64,000 bases of DNA, from assembly GCF_003287455.1 (NCBI RefSeq), contig NZ_PRLC01000001.1, forward strand, positions 217,942 to 281,941. Direction: 5' to 3'. The number at the start of each line of letters is the position of its first letter. Within the stretch, counting starts at the first letter, position 1. Of the stretch, positions 15,201-22,270 are shown one piece after another. The position numbers were made by a program, and so were the translations under genes. Source of the stretch: Faecalibacterium hattorii (lineage in GTDB: Bacteria > Bacillota > Clostridia > Oscillospirales > Ruminococcaceae). The notes beneath the pieces were generated by a model. The model was not told the origin of the DNA, made no database searches, and worked only from the letters and a program-made list of their open reading frames with translations.

Positions 15201-15505
15201 CCGGCGTCTCCATCGAGTGTGCCGAAAACGGCCGGGAGGCCGTAGAAAAGTTCACAGCAGCCCCCGTCGGCTATTACGATCTGATCTTCATGGACATCCA
15301 GATGCCGCTGATGAACGGCTACGAAACCACCGCCGCCATCCGGGCCCAGACGCTCCACGGCGGGCAGACCATCCCCATCGTTGCCATGACGGCCAACGCC
15401 TTTGCCGAGGATGTCGTCCTCTCCCGCAATGCGGGCATGAACGATCACATCGCAAAACCCCTCGACCTGAACAAGCTGAACGACGTGTTGCGGCAATGGC
15501 TGTGA
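12290..15505 (+). CDS. Hybrid sensor histidine kinase with PAS domains and two receiver domains
   Basis: The 1071-aa cytoplasmic signalling protein lacks clear membrane segments. Several PAS-like domains fill the first ~540 residues; the clearest, at about 150-270, contains FRRMLGYHD..IHPDDRD..DGHYEWFRD. The HisKA phospho-acceptor is His570 (FLSNMSHDIRTPMNAI). An HATPase follows (NAIKYTPDGG, DNGIGM, GTGLGMAI). Receiver 1 has Asp860 (VDWKMPGMNG) and receiver 2 has Asp1002 (MDIQMPLMNGYE). There is no Hpt, GGDEF, EAL or DNA-binding output domain, so the partner must be encoded elsewhere. The ATG at 12290 follows GAAGGAG by 8 bases. The input signal is unknown. Confidence 0.92.
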   Translation: MECTTLQEDVLYSQNASKLTPESIAAIQNTVQRSQPVGVVAGLYDEALTITDVSGFFLKNLGYEYEDFCRVTGCSLRALFYGENQSFLAPERWPLITADGDGQLLTKDGVPIFARLYKMDSTNSDGAPIWILSAQMDWVRQNLHLVNSVMRSGIWYIDCDPAGSPTGVVYSHEFRRMLGYHDVLDFPNTLDAWSALIHPDDRDPVLAALDRSLSDRTGASPYDVEYRMRLPDGHYEWFRDSAEASRRLNGTIRRFVGVFVNVDKEKKAELLVKKSEAFHRAYTESNLCEYYVDLQTDHFDPLKEAPSFLSAFEQPSWDALVCSYRDRFIAPADRDAVAMIFDRSYIIERFRQNRPELSFECRLRLNGEERWVRNVVMPGETAGDPRYAIVFIRDITDSKKEAAQIAALTQQNKAMDMLLQSTVKLVDRYFLCNLSTDEYTFYNMISAASRPSSGCYHDLVAYFLAQFQPIGGERTLEESLSPAHLRQQLRTPDDIYRFEYSTKDETQFKTMAILPVSWKDGVVEQALFVAQDVTQEKKTEIASRKALKDAYDAANRANRAKTEFLSNMSHDIRTPMNAIVGMTAIAGANINNPERVADCLGKITQSSHHLLGLINEVLDMSRIESGKVVLNEEAFNLAELVDDLIGINKGNIAAHGHSLDVHLHKLEHEDVYGDSLRIQQVITNILSNAIKYTPDGGHIVFSIAEQPTRSPGVGCYQFTVKDNGIGMTPEFQKILFEPFTRADDKRTTKIQGTGLGMAIAQNAVNMMNGTIDVESELGKGSKFTVTIFLKLQNRSTEQIDELVHLPVLVVDDDVLCCESTVEMLQEVGIDGEWTTSGEEAVARAAAHHEAHNDYFAVLVDWKMPGMNGVELTRRIRQKLGKALPIVVLTAYDYTDIENEARTAGVNDFITKPLFRSRLTAALKNLVAGKPNAADRNELDELARCDYTGKRILLVEDNELNREIAKEIIGMTGVSIECAENGREAVEKFTAAPVGYYDLIFMDIQMPLMNGYETTAAIRAQTLHGGQTIPIVAMTANAFAEDVVLSRNAGMNDHIAKPLDLNKLNDVLRQWL

Positions 15506-15509
15506 TCGC

Positions 15510-15538
15510 TTGCGTTTTTCTCGTGTGTGTGCTATACT
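15510..15538 (+). promoter_or_regulatory. Promoter for the cobalamin-riboswitch leader
   Basis: -35 TTGCGT (15510-15515) and -10 TATACT (15533-15538) are 17 bases apart, starting just after the histidine kinase stop codon. The transcript would begin about 20 nt before the riboswitch. Confidence 0.65.
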
Positions 15539-15559
15539 TTCTAGCGAACTGAATAGAAA

Positions 15560-15764
15560 ACAGTCGGTGCGTTTCGTCATTTTGCTGATAAGCGGAGGGC
15601 AGAAACGTTAAAAGGGAAGCGGGTGCACAATCCCGCACGATCTCGTCACTGTGATAAGGGAGTCCCCCGTCCGGGTGCTTTGGGCACCGGTCACTGGAGC
15701 ATCTGCTCCGGGAAGGCGGCGGAGGGCGGTGATCTTTCAGTCAGGAAACCTGCCGGTTGTTGGT
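15560..15764 (+). ncRNA. Cobalamin (B12) riboswitch
   Basis: The conserved blocks appear in order: AAAAGGGAAGCGGGTGCA, AATCCCGCACGAT, TCACTGTGATAAGGGAG, and the B12-box CAGTCAGGAAACCTGCC at 15738-15754. The ends can pair as P1 (CAGTCGG with CCGGTTG, including G-U pairs). It lies upstream of cbiK and the rest of the cobalamin locus, and would reduce expression when adenosylcobalamin or a related corrinoid is plentiful. Confidence 0.93.
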
Positions 15765-15829
15765 ACGGGAGCGTATGCTCCAAATCACGAGGAATTGGTT
15801 GTACCCAAAAAGCCTGAATCACTGGAAAG

Positions 15830-15878
15830 GGTCCTTTTTGTTTTGCCATCCCGCAAACAAAAGGGGCCTTTTTGTTTG
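15830..15878 (+). terminator. Terminator of the cobalamin riboswitch
   Basis: A long hairpin (GGTCCTTTTTGTTTTGC / GCAAACAAAAGGGGCC) is followed by TTTTTTGTTT, between the B12 aptamer and cbiK. It is the likely expression platform for transcriptional control. Confidence 0.82.
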
Positions 15879-15951
15879 GTCAGGTTCTCTTTCCTGTACC
15901 CTTCTGTCCGGTTCGAACGAATGTATCCAAAACAGGAAAGGAACACAGAAC

Positions 15952-17190
15952 ATGAGAAAACGTACGATCCACAAGGCGGCGGCCGCTCTGACCGCCCTCA
16001 CCCTCTGCGCCGGTGTGCTCACCGGCTGCGGCGGGTCTGCATCCAGCACCGCTGCTTCCAGCGTGGCAAGCTCTGCCGCCGCATCCAGCGAAGTTTCCAG
16101 TGAGGAGGCAGATGAATTGGCTGCAAAGAACGTTGCCGATCTGATCGACGCCATCTATGTGCAGGAGCGCAACGACAACACCGACGAGCAGTGCGCTGCC
16201 GCCAAGGCCGCTTGGGACGCTCTGACCGACGCACAGAAGGAGCTGGTCGAGGGCGAAGAGGCCGACCCCGATTACTTTGGCCGCGACACCGGCGATGCCT
16301 CCAAGGACGACAGCCGCAACGAGGATAACATCGGCGACAATGAGCTGCTGGTGGTCTCCTTCGGCACCTCCTTCAACGACAGCCGCGTGGCCGACATCAA
16401 GGGCATCGAGGATGCTCTGCAGGAAGCTTACCCGGATTGGTCGGTCCGCCGTGCCTTCACCGCCCAGATCATCATCAACCATGTGCAGGCCCGTGACGGC
16501 GAGAAGATCGACAACATGCAGCAGGCCATGGACCGCGCTGTGGCCAACGGTGTGAAGAACCTCGTGGTCCAGCCCACCCACCTGATGCACGGCGCCGAGT
16601 ACGACGAGATGATGGAGATGATCGACTCCTACCGCGACAAGTTCGAATCCGTCGCCGTGGCAGAGCCCCTGCTGGGCGAGGTCGGTTCCGACGCTGCCGT
16701 CATCAACGCTGATAAGGAAGCCGTTGCCAAGGCTGTGACCGCCGCTGCCGTGAAGGAAGCCGGTTACGACAGCCTCGACGCCGCTGCTGCCGACGGTGTG
16801 GCCTTCGTCTTCATGGGCCACGGCACCTCTCACACCGCAAAGGTCAGCTACAGCCAGATGCAGACCACCATGGACACCCTTGGCTACAGCAACATCTTCA
16901 TCGGCACCGTCGAAGGCGAGCCGGAGGAGACCGCTTGTGAGAACGTGATCGAAGCCGTCAAGGCTGCCGGTTATACCAAGGTCGTCCTGCGCCCGCTGAT
17001 GGTCGTTGCCGGTGACCACGCCAACAACGATATGGCCGGTGAGGACGCCGATTCTTGGCTGAGCCAGTTCAAGGCCGCCGGTGCCTTCGACTCCATCGAC
17101 TGCCAGATCAATGGTCTGGGTGAGATCGACGACATCCAGCAGCTCTACGTTGCCCACACCAAAGCCGCCATTGATTCCCTGAACGGCTAA
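15952..17190 (+). CDS. cbiK: Sirohydrochlorin cobaltochelatase CbiK, lipoprotein form
   Basis: Inserts Co2+ into sirohydrochlorin, the entry step of anaerobic cobalamin synthesis. The 412-aa protein starts with a lipoprotein signal peptide (LTGC, Cys26) and a Ser/Ala linker. The chelatase half follows from about residue 125: LLVVSFGTSFNDSR, QPTHLMHGAEYDEM, the metal-site FMGHGTSH, and VVAGDHANNDMAG. Cytoplasmic CbiK is about 260 aa, so the extra length is the anchor, linker and a small helical segment. The ATG at 15952 follows AGGAAAGGA and places the lipobox correctly. An outside-facing location is odd for a biosynthetic chelatase; it may instead handle tetrapyrrole or metal uptake. Confidence 0.9.
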   Translation: MRKRTIHKAAAALTALTLCAGVLTGCGGSASSTAASSVASSAAASSEVSSEEADELAAKNVADLIDAIYVQERNDNTDEQCAAAKAAWDALTDAQKELVEGEEADPDYFGRDTGDASKDDSRNEDNIGDNELLVVSFGTSFNDSRVADIKGIEDALQEAYPDWSVRRAFTAQIIINHVQARDGEKIDNMQQAMDRAVANGVKNLVVQPTHLMHGAEYDEMMEMIDSYRDKFESVAVAEPLLGEVGSDAAVINADKEAVAKAVTAAAVKEAGYDSLDAAAADGVAFVFMGHGTSHTAKVSYSQMQTTMDTLGYSNIFIGTVEGEPEETACENVIEAVKAAGYTKVVLRPLMVVAGDHANNDMAGEDADSWLSQFKAAGAFDSIDCQINGLGEIDDIQQLYVAHTKAAIDSLNG

Positions 17191-17203
17191 TATCCCGCAT
17201 TTC

Positions 17204-17240
17204 ATTGCCCGAAGGGAGAAATCTTTTCGGGCAATTTTTA
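17204..17240 (+). terminator. Intrinsic terminator after cbiK
   Basis: The 10-bp stem ATTGCCCGAA / TTCGGGCAAT is followed by TTTTA, 13 bp past the cbiK stop. A second hairpin (GGGAGCC / GGCTCCC, 17242-17273) follows at once. Genes downstream are probably expressed at a lower level by read-through or from an unseen promoter. Confidence 0.8.
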
Positions 17241-17311
17241 TGGGAGCCGCCCCCGCATGAGGAGGAGGCTCCCACCCATCTGAAATTTTGATTTTTTGAG
17301 GTATTTGATCG

Positions 17312-18178
17312 ATGCGCTGCAAACAGTTTCTTACGCTTTCCGCCGCAACCCTGATTTTGGCCGCCGCCCTCACCGGCTGCGGTGCTTCTTCCTCCACCGC
17401 AAGCTCCGCCGCGGCCTCGGAGGCTGCGTCTTCGGCTGCTTCTTCCGTGGCCGCGACCTCGGAGGCTGCTTCGGAGGCCGCTGCCACCCTGCCGGACGGC
17501 ATCTACACCGCCGACTTCGAGACCGACAGCAGCATGGTCCACACCAACGAAGCCTGTGATGGCAAGGGCACCCTGACCGTGAAAGACGGCCAGATGACCT
17601 TCCACGTCAGCCTTGCTTCCAAGAAGATCGTCAACCTGTATCTGGGCAGCGCGGCCGATGCCGACGCCAACAAGGCCGACTGGCTGCTCCCCACCACCGA
17701 CACCGTGACCTACTCCGACGGCACCACCGAAGAGGTGTACGGCTACGATATCCCCCTGACCGCCGTAGACGAGGACTTTGCCCTCGCCATCCTCGGCACC
17801 AAGGGCAAGTGGTACGACCACACCGTCAGTGTCCGCAACGCAGAGCCCAAGGCCGAAGAGGCCGCGGAGACCCCTGCGGACGGCGAGTACAGCGTCAATG
17901 TCGTGCTGGAGGGCGGTTCCGGCCGCGCCAGCGTGGACAGCCCCGCTGCCCTGACCGTCGCGGACGGCAGGATGACCGCTGGGATCGTCTGGAGCAGCCC
18001 CAACTACGATTATATGATCGTGGACGGCGAGAAGTATCTGCCCACCAACACCGAGGGCAACTCCACCTTTGAGATCCCCGTGGCTGCGCTGGGCACTCCC
18101 CTCTCCGTCGTGGCGGATACCGTTGCCATGAGCACCCCCCACGAGATCGAGTACACCCTGACCTTTACCCTGAACTGA
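17312..18178 (+). CDS. Lipoprotein with two repeated beta-rich domains, corrinoid-transport locus
   Basis: The 288-aa protein has a lipobox (LTGC, Cys23), a Ser/Ala linker to about residue 58, then two related domains of about 100 residues. Each starts DG.Y, continues LTV.DG.MT, and ends with a Y.IP.....H segment. Domain 2 resembles surface domains annotated in clostridia as iron-transport-associated or heme-binding (NEAT/Shp-like); this is from memory and uncertain. It precedes a substrate-binding protein, permease and ATPase, so it may capture corrinoid, heme or metal at the cell surface. The ATG at 17312 lies 10 bases after GAGG. Confidence 0.75.
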   Translation: MRCKQFLTLSAATLILAAALTGCGASSSTASSAAASEAASSAASSVAATSEAASEAAATLPDGIYTADFETDSSMVHTNEACDGKGTLTVKDGQMTFHVSLASKKIVNLYLGSAADADANKADWLLPTTDTVTYSDGTTEEVYGYDIPLTAVDEDFALAILGTKGKWYDHTVSVRNAEPKAEEAAETPADGEYSVNVVLEGGSGRASVDSPAALTVADGRMTAGIVWSSPNYDYMIVDGEKYLPTNTEGNSTFEIPVAALGTPLSVVADTVAMSTPHEIEYTLTFTLN

Positions 18179-18179
18179 T

Positions 18180-19310
18180 ATGATCTCACGTCGCAATTTT
18201 CTGAAAGTCCTTCCCGTCTCTGCCCTTCTGCTCAGCGGCTGCGCAGCGCAGTCCGCCCCCGCCAATACGGACAAGTTGGTGTTCAGCCACAGCTACCCTC
18301 TGGACTACGCGGCCCAGTTCACAGCCGACTGCTACGAGGGGGGTTATACCCTGCTCTCCCTCCCCGATTCGGATCAGAAGTTCCTTGTCGTTCCGGAGGA
18401 TGCCGCCGAAGTGGACGCCCTCCCCGACGGCGTGACTGTCCTGCGCCAGCCGGTGCAGAACATTTACCTCGTCTCTACATCGGTCATGGATCTGTTTATC
18501 CACCTCGACGCGCTGGACACCATCACTCTTTCCGGCACCAAAGCCGAGGGCTGGTACCTCGACGACGCCAAAACCGCCATGGAAGCCGGACGCATCGCCT
18601 ACGCGGGCAAGTACAGCGCCCCGGACTACGAGCAGATTTTAGCCGCCAATTGCAGCCTCGCCATTGAGAACACCATGATCTTCCACACCCCGGAGGTCAA
18701 GGAGCAGTTGGAACGGTTCGGCATTCCGGCGCTGGTGGAACGCTCCAGCTACGAGAGCGGCCCCCTCGCCCGGATGGAGTGGATCAAATTCTGGGGCATC
18801 CTGCTGGGCAAAGAGGAGCTGGCCGAGCAGTTGTTCGCCGCACAGGCCGAGCGCATCGCCGTGCTGGCCGACCAAGCGCCCACCGGCAAGACCTGCGCCT
18901 TTTTCTCCATCACGGCCAACGACCTCGCCAATGTCCGCAAGGGCGGCGACTATGTGTCCCAGATGATCGAACTGGCGGGCGGCGATTACGTCTTTTCCGA
19001 CCTGACCGACAGCGGCAACAGCCTTTCCACCATGAACCTCCCGCTGGAAGATTTCTACGCTGGGGCCAAGGATGCCGACGTGCTGCTCTACAACAGCACC
19101 ATTGAGGGCGTTGTCTCCACCATCGACGAGCTGGTGGCCAAGTGCCCCCTGCTGGCCGAGTTCAAGGCCGTGCAGAACGGCGATGTCTGGTGCACCACCC
19201 AGAGCTTTTTCCAGCAGAGCATGGAGCTGGCCGATTTCGTGGTGGACCTCCACCGCGTCCTGACCGAAGATGCCCCCGCCGACCTGCAATTCCTCACCCA
19301 CGTGACCTGA
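18180..19310 (+). CDS. ABC transporter substrate-binding lipoprotein, BtuF/FepB-like
   Basis: The 376-aa extracellular binding protein has a signal that combines an SRRNFLK twin-arginine-like motif with a lipobox (LLSGC, Cys21). The body follows the helical-backbone (class III) binding-protein pattern used for corrinoids, heme and siderophores: VYLVSTSVMDLF early, then YAGKYSAPDYEQILAANCSLAIENTM, and GGDYVFSD late. It starts 1 base after the preceding stop and is followed by a FecCD-type permease. Its place in the cobalamin locus makes cobalamin or cobinamide the likely ligand, but heme or siderophore cannot be excluded. Confidence 0.85.
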   Translation: MISRRNFLKVLPVSALLLSGCAAQSAPANTDKLVFSHSYPLDYAAQFTADCYEGGYTLLSLPDSDQKFLVVPEDAAEVDALPDGVTVLRQPVQNIYLVSTSVMDLFIHLDALDTITLSGTKAEGWYLDDAKTAMEAGRIAYAGKYSAPDYEQILAANCSLAIENTMIFHTPEVKEQLERFGIPALVERSSYESGPLARMEWIKFWGILLGKEELAEQLFAAQAERIAVLADQAPTGKTCAFFSITANDLANVRKGGDYVSQMIELAGGDYVFSDLTDSGNSLSTMNLPLEDFYAGAKDADVLLYNSTIEGVVSTIDELVAKCPLLAEFKAVQNGDVWCTTQSFFQQSMELADFVVDLHRVLTEDAPADLQFLTHVT

Positions 19311-19325
19311 CGAAAGGAGCCGCTC

Positions 19326-20342
19326 ATGACAAGCCAAAAACGCCTTGCCGCAGCCTATCTGCTTCTGGCGCTCCTGTTGGTGATCCTCTTCGCCGCGAAC
19401 ATCTTCTGGGGCAGCGTGGCGCTGACGCCGGGAGCCGTGGTCTCGGCACTGCTGGGCCGCGGGCAGGACGCCCTGTCCGTCGGCATCATCACCCAGCTCC
19501 GCCTTCCCCGCGCGGTCATGGTCGTGCTGCTGGGGGCGGCGCTTTCGGCGGCGGGCTACCTGCTCCAGACCTTTTTCGCCAACCCCATCGCAGGCCCCTT
19601 CGTCATGGGCATCTCCAGCGGGGCCAAGCTGGCCGTGGCGCTGGTCATGGTGGTCTTCCTGAACCGGGGGCTGCTGACCAATTCCGTCACCCTCATCCTC
19701 GCCGCTTTTGCGGGGGCCATGGCCGCCATGGCCTTTGTGCTGGCCGTGGCACGCCGGGTGCAGCGGATGAGCATCCTCGTCATCTGCGGCATCATGATCG
19801 GTTACATCTGTTCCGCCATCACCGAATTCGTGGTGGCCTTTGCGCAGGATTCAAACATCGTCAACCTCCACAACTGGTCGCAGGGCAGCTTTTCCGGTAT
19901 GACGTGGGGCAACGTCCGGGCCGCCGCCTTGGTGGTGCTGCCCGTGCTGGCGGCGGCGTTCTGCCTTTCGAAACCCATGTCCGCCTACCAGATGGGGGAA
20001 GCCTATGCCCAGAGCGTCGGGGTCAACGTCAAGCGGTTTTCCCGCGCGCTGGTTCTGCTTTCCAGCTTGCTGGCCGCCTGTGTCACCGCCTTTGCCGGGC
20101 CCATCTCCTTTGTGGGCATTGCGGTACCCCACCTCGTCAAGCAGCTGCTGGGCAGCGCAAAGCCCCTCTATGTCCTGCCGGGGTGCTGCCTCGGCGGCGC
20201 GGCGTTCTGTCTGCTCTGTGACCTCATCGCCCGCAGCCTGTTCGCCCCCACTGAGCTTTCCATCAGCGCGGTGACAGCGGTGTTCGGCGCGCCGGTGGTC
20301 ATCGGGCTGCTCGTCCGCCGGGATCAGGAGGGCGCACGATGA
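19326..20342 (+). CDS. FecCD/BtuC-type ABC permease
   Basis: The 338-aa integral membrane permease has about ten hydrophobic segments and family motifs including RLPRAVMVVLLGAALSAAGYLLQ, NPIAGPFVMGISSGAKLA and GPISFVGIAVPHLVK near the C-terminus, the site that contacts the ATPase. BtuC/FecCD proteins form homodimers importing vitamin B12, heme or ferric siderophores. The ATG at 19326 follows AAAGGAG. Its last codons overlap the ATPase-CbiD gene by 4 bp. Confidence 0.9.
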   Translation: MTSQKRLAAAYLLLALLLVILFAANIFWGSVALTPGAVVSALLGRGQDALSVGIITQLRLPRAVMVVLLGAALSAAGYLLQTFFANPIAGPFVMGISSGAKLAVALVMVVFLNRGLLTNSVTLILAAFAGAMAAMAFVLAVARRVQRMSILVICGIMIGYICSAITEFVVAFAQDSNIVNLHNWSQGSFSGMTWGNVRAAALVVLPVLAAAFCLSKPMSAYQMGEAYAQSVGVNVKRFSRALVLLSSLLAACVTAFAGPISFVGIAVPHLVKQLLGSAKPLYVLPGCCLGGAAFCLLCDLIARSLFAPTELSISAVTAVFGAPVVIGLLVRRDQEGAR

Positions 20343-22264
20343 ACGATTTTTTCTGCGAAACGCAAAATTTAGCCATGGGCTACGGCAAAGCACCGCTGGC
20401 CGAGGCCATCGCCCTCGGCGTCCGGCGCGGGCAGATCCTGACCCTCATCGGCCCGAACGGCGCGGGCAAATCCACGCTGCTCAAAACGTTGGCCGGGCAG
20501 TTGGCCCCCCTCGGCGGCACCGTGCTGCTGGGCGGCCAAGACCTTGCCGCCTACACCGGCACTGCCCGCGCACAGCGGCTGGCCCTGATGCTCCCCCACA
20601 CCCGCCGCACCGAGCTGACCACCTGCTTCGAGTTTGCGGCGGCGGGGCGCATCCCCTACACCGGGCGGCTGGGCATCCTTTCCGAAGCGGACAAACAGGC
20701 CGTGCGGGACGCCCTTGCGCTGGTGGGGGCTTCCCACCTTGCCGATCGGGACTTCAACTGCATCAGCGACGGCCAGCGCCAGCGCATCCTGCTGGCCCGC
20801 GCCATCTGCCAGCAGCCGGAGATCCTCCTGCTGGACGAGCCCACCTCGTTTCTGGACATCAAGGGCAAGATCGAGCTGCTGACCATCCTGCAAAAGCTGG
20901 CCCACCAGCAGCACCTTGCCGTCATCGTCAGTCTGCACGAGCTGGACATGGCCCAGAAGATCGCGGATGCAGTGGTCTGCGTCTCACCGCAGGGCGTTTC
21001 CGGCGTGCTGACGGCCAAAGAAGCCTTTGCGCCGGAGAACATCCAAGCCCTTTACGACCTGAGCCGGGAGCAGTACGAAGCCCTGTTCGGTCCCCCAAAG
21101 CCTCCGAAGCCCAAGTTTGAGCACTACGTCCGCAGCGGGCAGAAGCTGCTGCGCTGCGGCTACACCACCGGCACCTGCGCAGCGCTGGGGGCGGCGGGGG
21201 CAGCCCGGCTGCTGCTGACCGGGACCCCCCCGGAGACCGTCGCCCTCCGCACCCCGAAGGGCATCGTGGTGGAAGTGGCCCCCCTGTTCTGCCGCAAAAC
21301 GGACGCCGGGGCCGAATGTGCCATCGAAAAGGACGGCGGCGACGATGTGGACGTGACCACCGGGCTGCCGGTGATCGCCTCTGTCGCCCTGCTGCCCGAC
21401 ACCACGGACATCCGCATTTCCGGCGGCAAAGGAGTAGGCCGGGTGACAAAGCCCGGCCTCGACCAGCCGGTCGGAGAAGCCGCCATCAACCATGTCCCCC
21501 GTCAGATGATCGCCGAGGCGCTGAAACGAGAGGCCGAAAATGCCTGTTACACCGGCGGCTTTGCTGTGACACTCTCCATCAAGGGCGGCGAAGAGGTAGC
21601 CAAGCGCACCTTCAACCCCCACATCGGGGTCGAGGGCGGGCTGTCTGTGCTGGGCACCAGCGGCATCGTGGAGCCCATGAGCCAACAGGCCATTCTGGAC
21701 ACCATCCAGCTGGAAATGAACCAAGCCGCCCTGCGGGCCAAAGCAGCCCCCGGCCCCCGGCGGCTCATCCTTGCGCCCGGCAACTACGGGCTGGACTACC
21801 TCCACGGAACTTACCCGGAATTTGCCGTCCTCCCGGTGGTGAAGACCTCAAACTTCATCGGTGACACGCTGGATATGGCCGCTGCCGCCGGATTCGAGGA
21901 GGTGCTTTTGGTGGGCCATGTGGGCAAGCTCGTCAAGCTGGCGGGCGGCATCATGAACACCCACTCCCACACCGCCGACTGCCGTACGGAGCTGTTCTGC
22001 ACCCATGCGGCCCTCTGCGGCGCGCCCCGTGAAGTCTGCGCTTCTTTGATGGACGCCGCCACCACCGACGCCTGTCTGGAGATATTAGACGCTGCCGGGC
22101 TGCGAGAACCGGTGCTGAAAAGCTTGCTTTCCGCCATCCAGCTCCACCTTGACCGCCGCGCGGCAGGAGCGTTCCGGGTGGGGGCGATCCTGTTTTCAAA
22201 CCAGAATGGCCCGCTGGGCCAGACCGAAGCCGCCGCACAGTTATTGCAGCACTGGAAGGAGTAA
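20339..22264 (+). CDS. cbiD: Fusion of ABC importer ATPase with CbiD (cobalt-precorrin-5B C1-methyltransferase)
   Basis: One 641-aa reading frame joins two unrelated activities. Residues 1-250 are a BtuD/FepC-like ATPase: Walker A GPNGAGKST (38-46), a signature altered to ISDGQ (142-146) instead of LSGGQ, Walker B ILLLDEP, and H-loop His200. A Pro/Lys-rich linker (GPPKPPKPKF, 251-260) leads to CbiD (about 262-641) with LRCGYTTGTCAA at 271-282, DDVDVTTGLP and GHVGKLVKLAGGIMNTHSHTAD. CbiD methylates C1 during anaerobic corrin synthesis. No stop or frameshift lies between the halves. The fusion would tether a methyltransferase to the importer at the membrane. Confidence 0.93.
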   Translation: MNDFFCETQNLAMGYGKAPLAEAIALGVRRGQILTLIGPNGAGKSTLLKTLAGQLAPLGGTVLLGGQDLAAYTGTARAQRLALMLPHTRRTELTTCFEFAAAGRIPYTGRLGILSEADKQAVRDALALVGASHLADRDFNCISDGQRQRILLARAICQQPEILLLDEPTSFLDIKGKIELLTILQKLAHQQHLAVIVSLHELDMAQKIADAVVCVSPQGVSGVLTAKEAFAPENIQALYDLSREQYEALFGPPKPPKPKFEHYVRSGQKLLRCGYTTGTCAALGAAGAARLLLTGTPPETVALRTPKGIVVEVAPLFCRKTDAGAECAIEKDGGDDVDVTTGLPVIASVALLPDTTDIRISGGKGVGRVTKPGLDQPVGEAAINHVPRQMIAEALKREAENACYTGGFAVTLSIKGGEEVAKRTFNPHIGVEGGLSVLGTSGIVEPMSQQAILDTIQLEMNQAALRAKAAPGPRRLILAPGNYGLDYLHGTYPEFAVLPVVKTSNFIGDTLDMAAAAGFEEVLLVGHVGKLVKLAGGIMNTHSHTADCRTELFCTHAALCGAPREVCASLMDAATTDACLEILDAAGLREPVLKSLLSAIQLHLDRRAAGAFRVGAILFSNQNGPLGQTEAAAQLLQHWKE

Positions 22265-22270
22265 CGCATT

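Noticed and set aside
13715..15580. 621-codon minus-strand frame opposite the histidine kinase
   Set aside because: Antisense to conserved HisKA/HATPase/receiver motifs; composition is artefactual.
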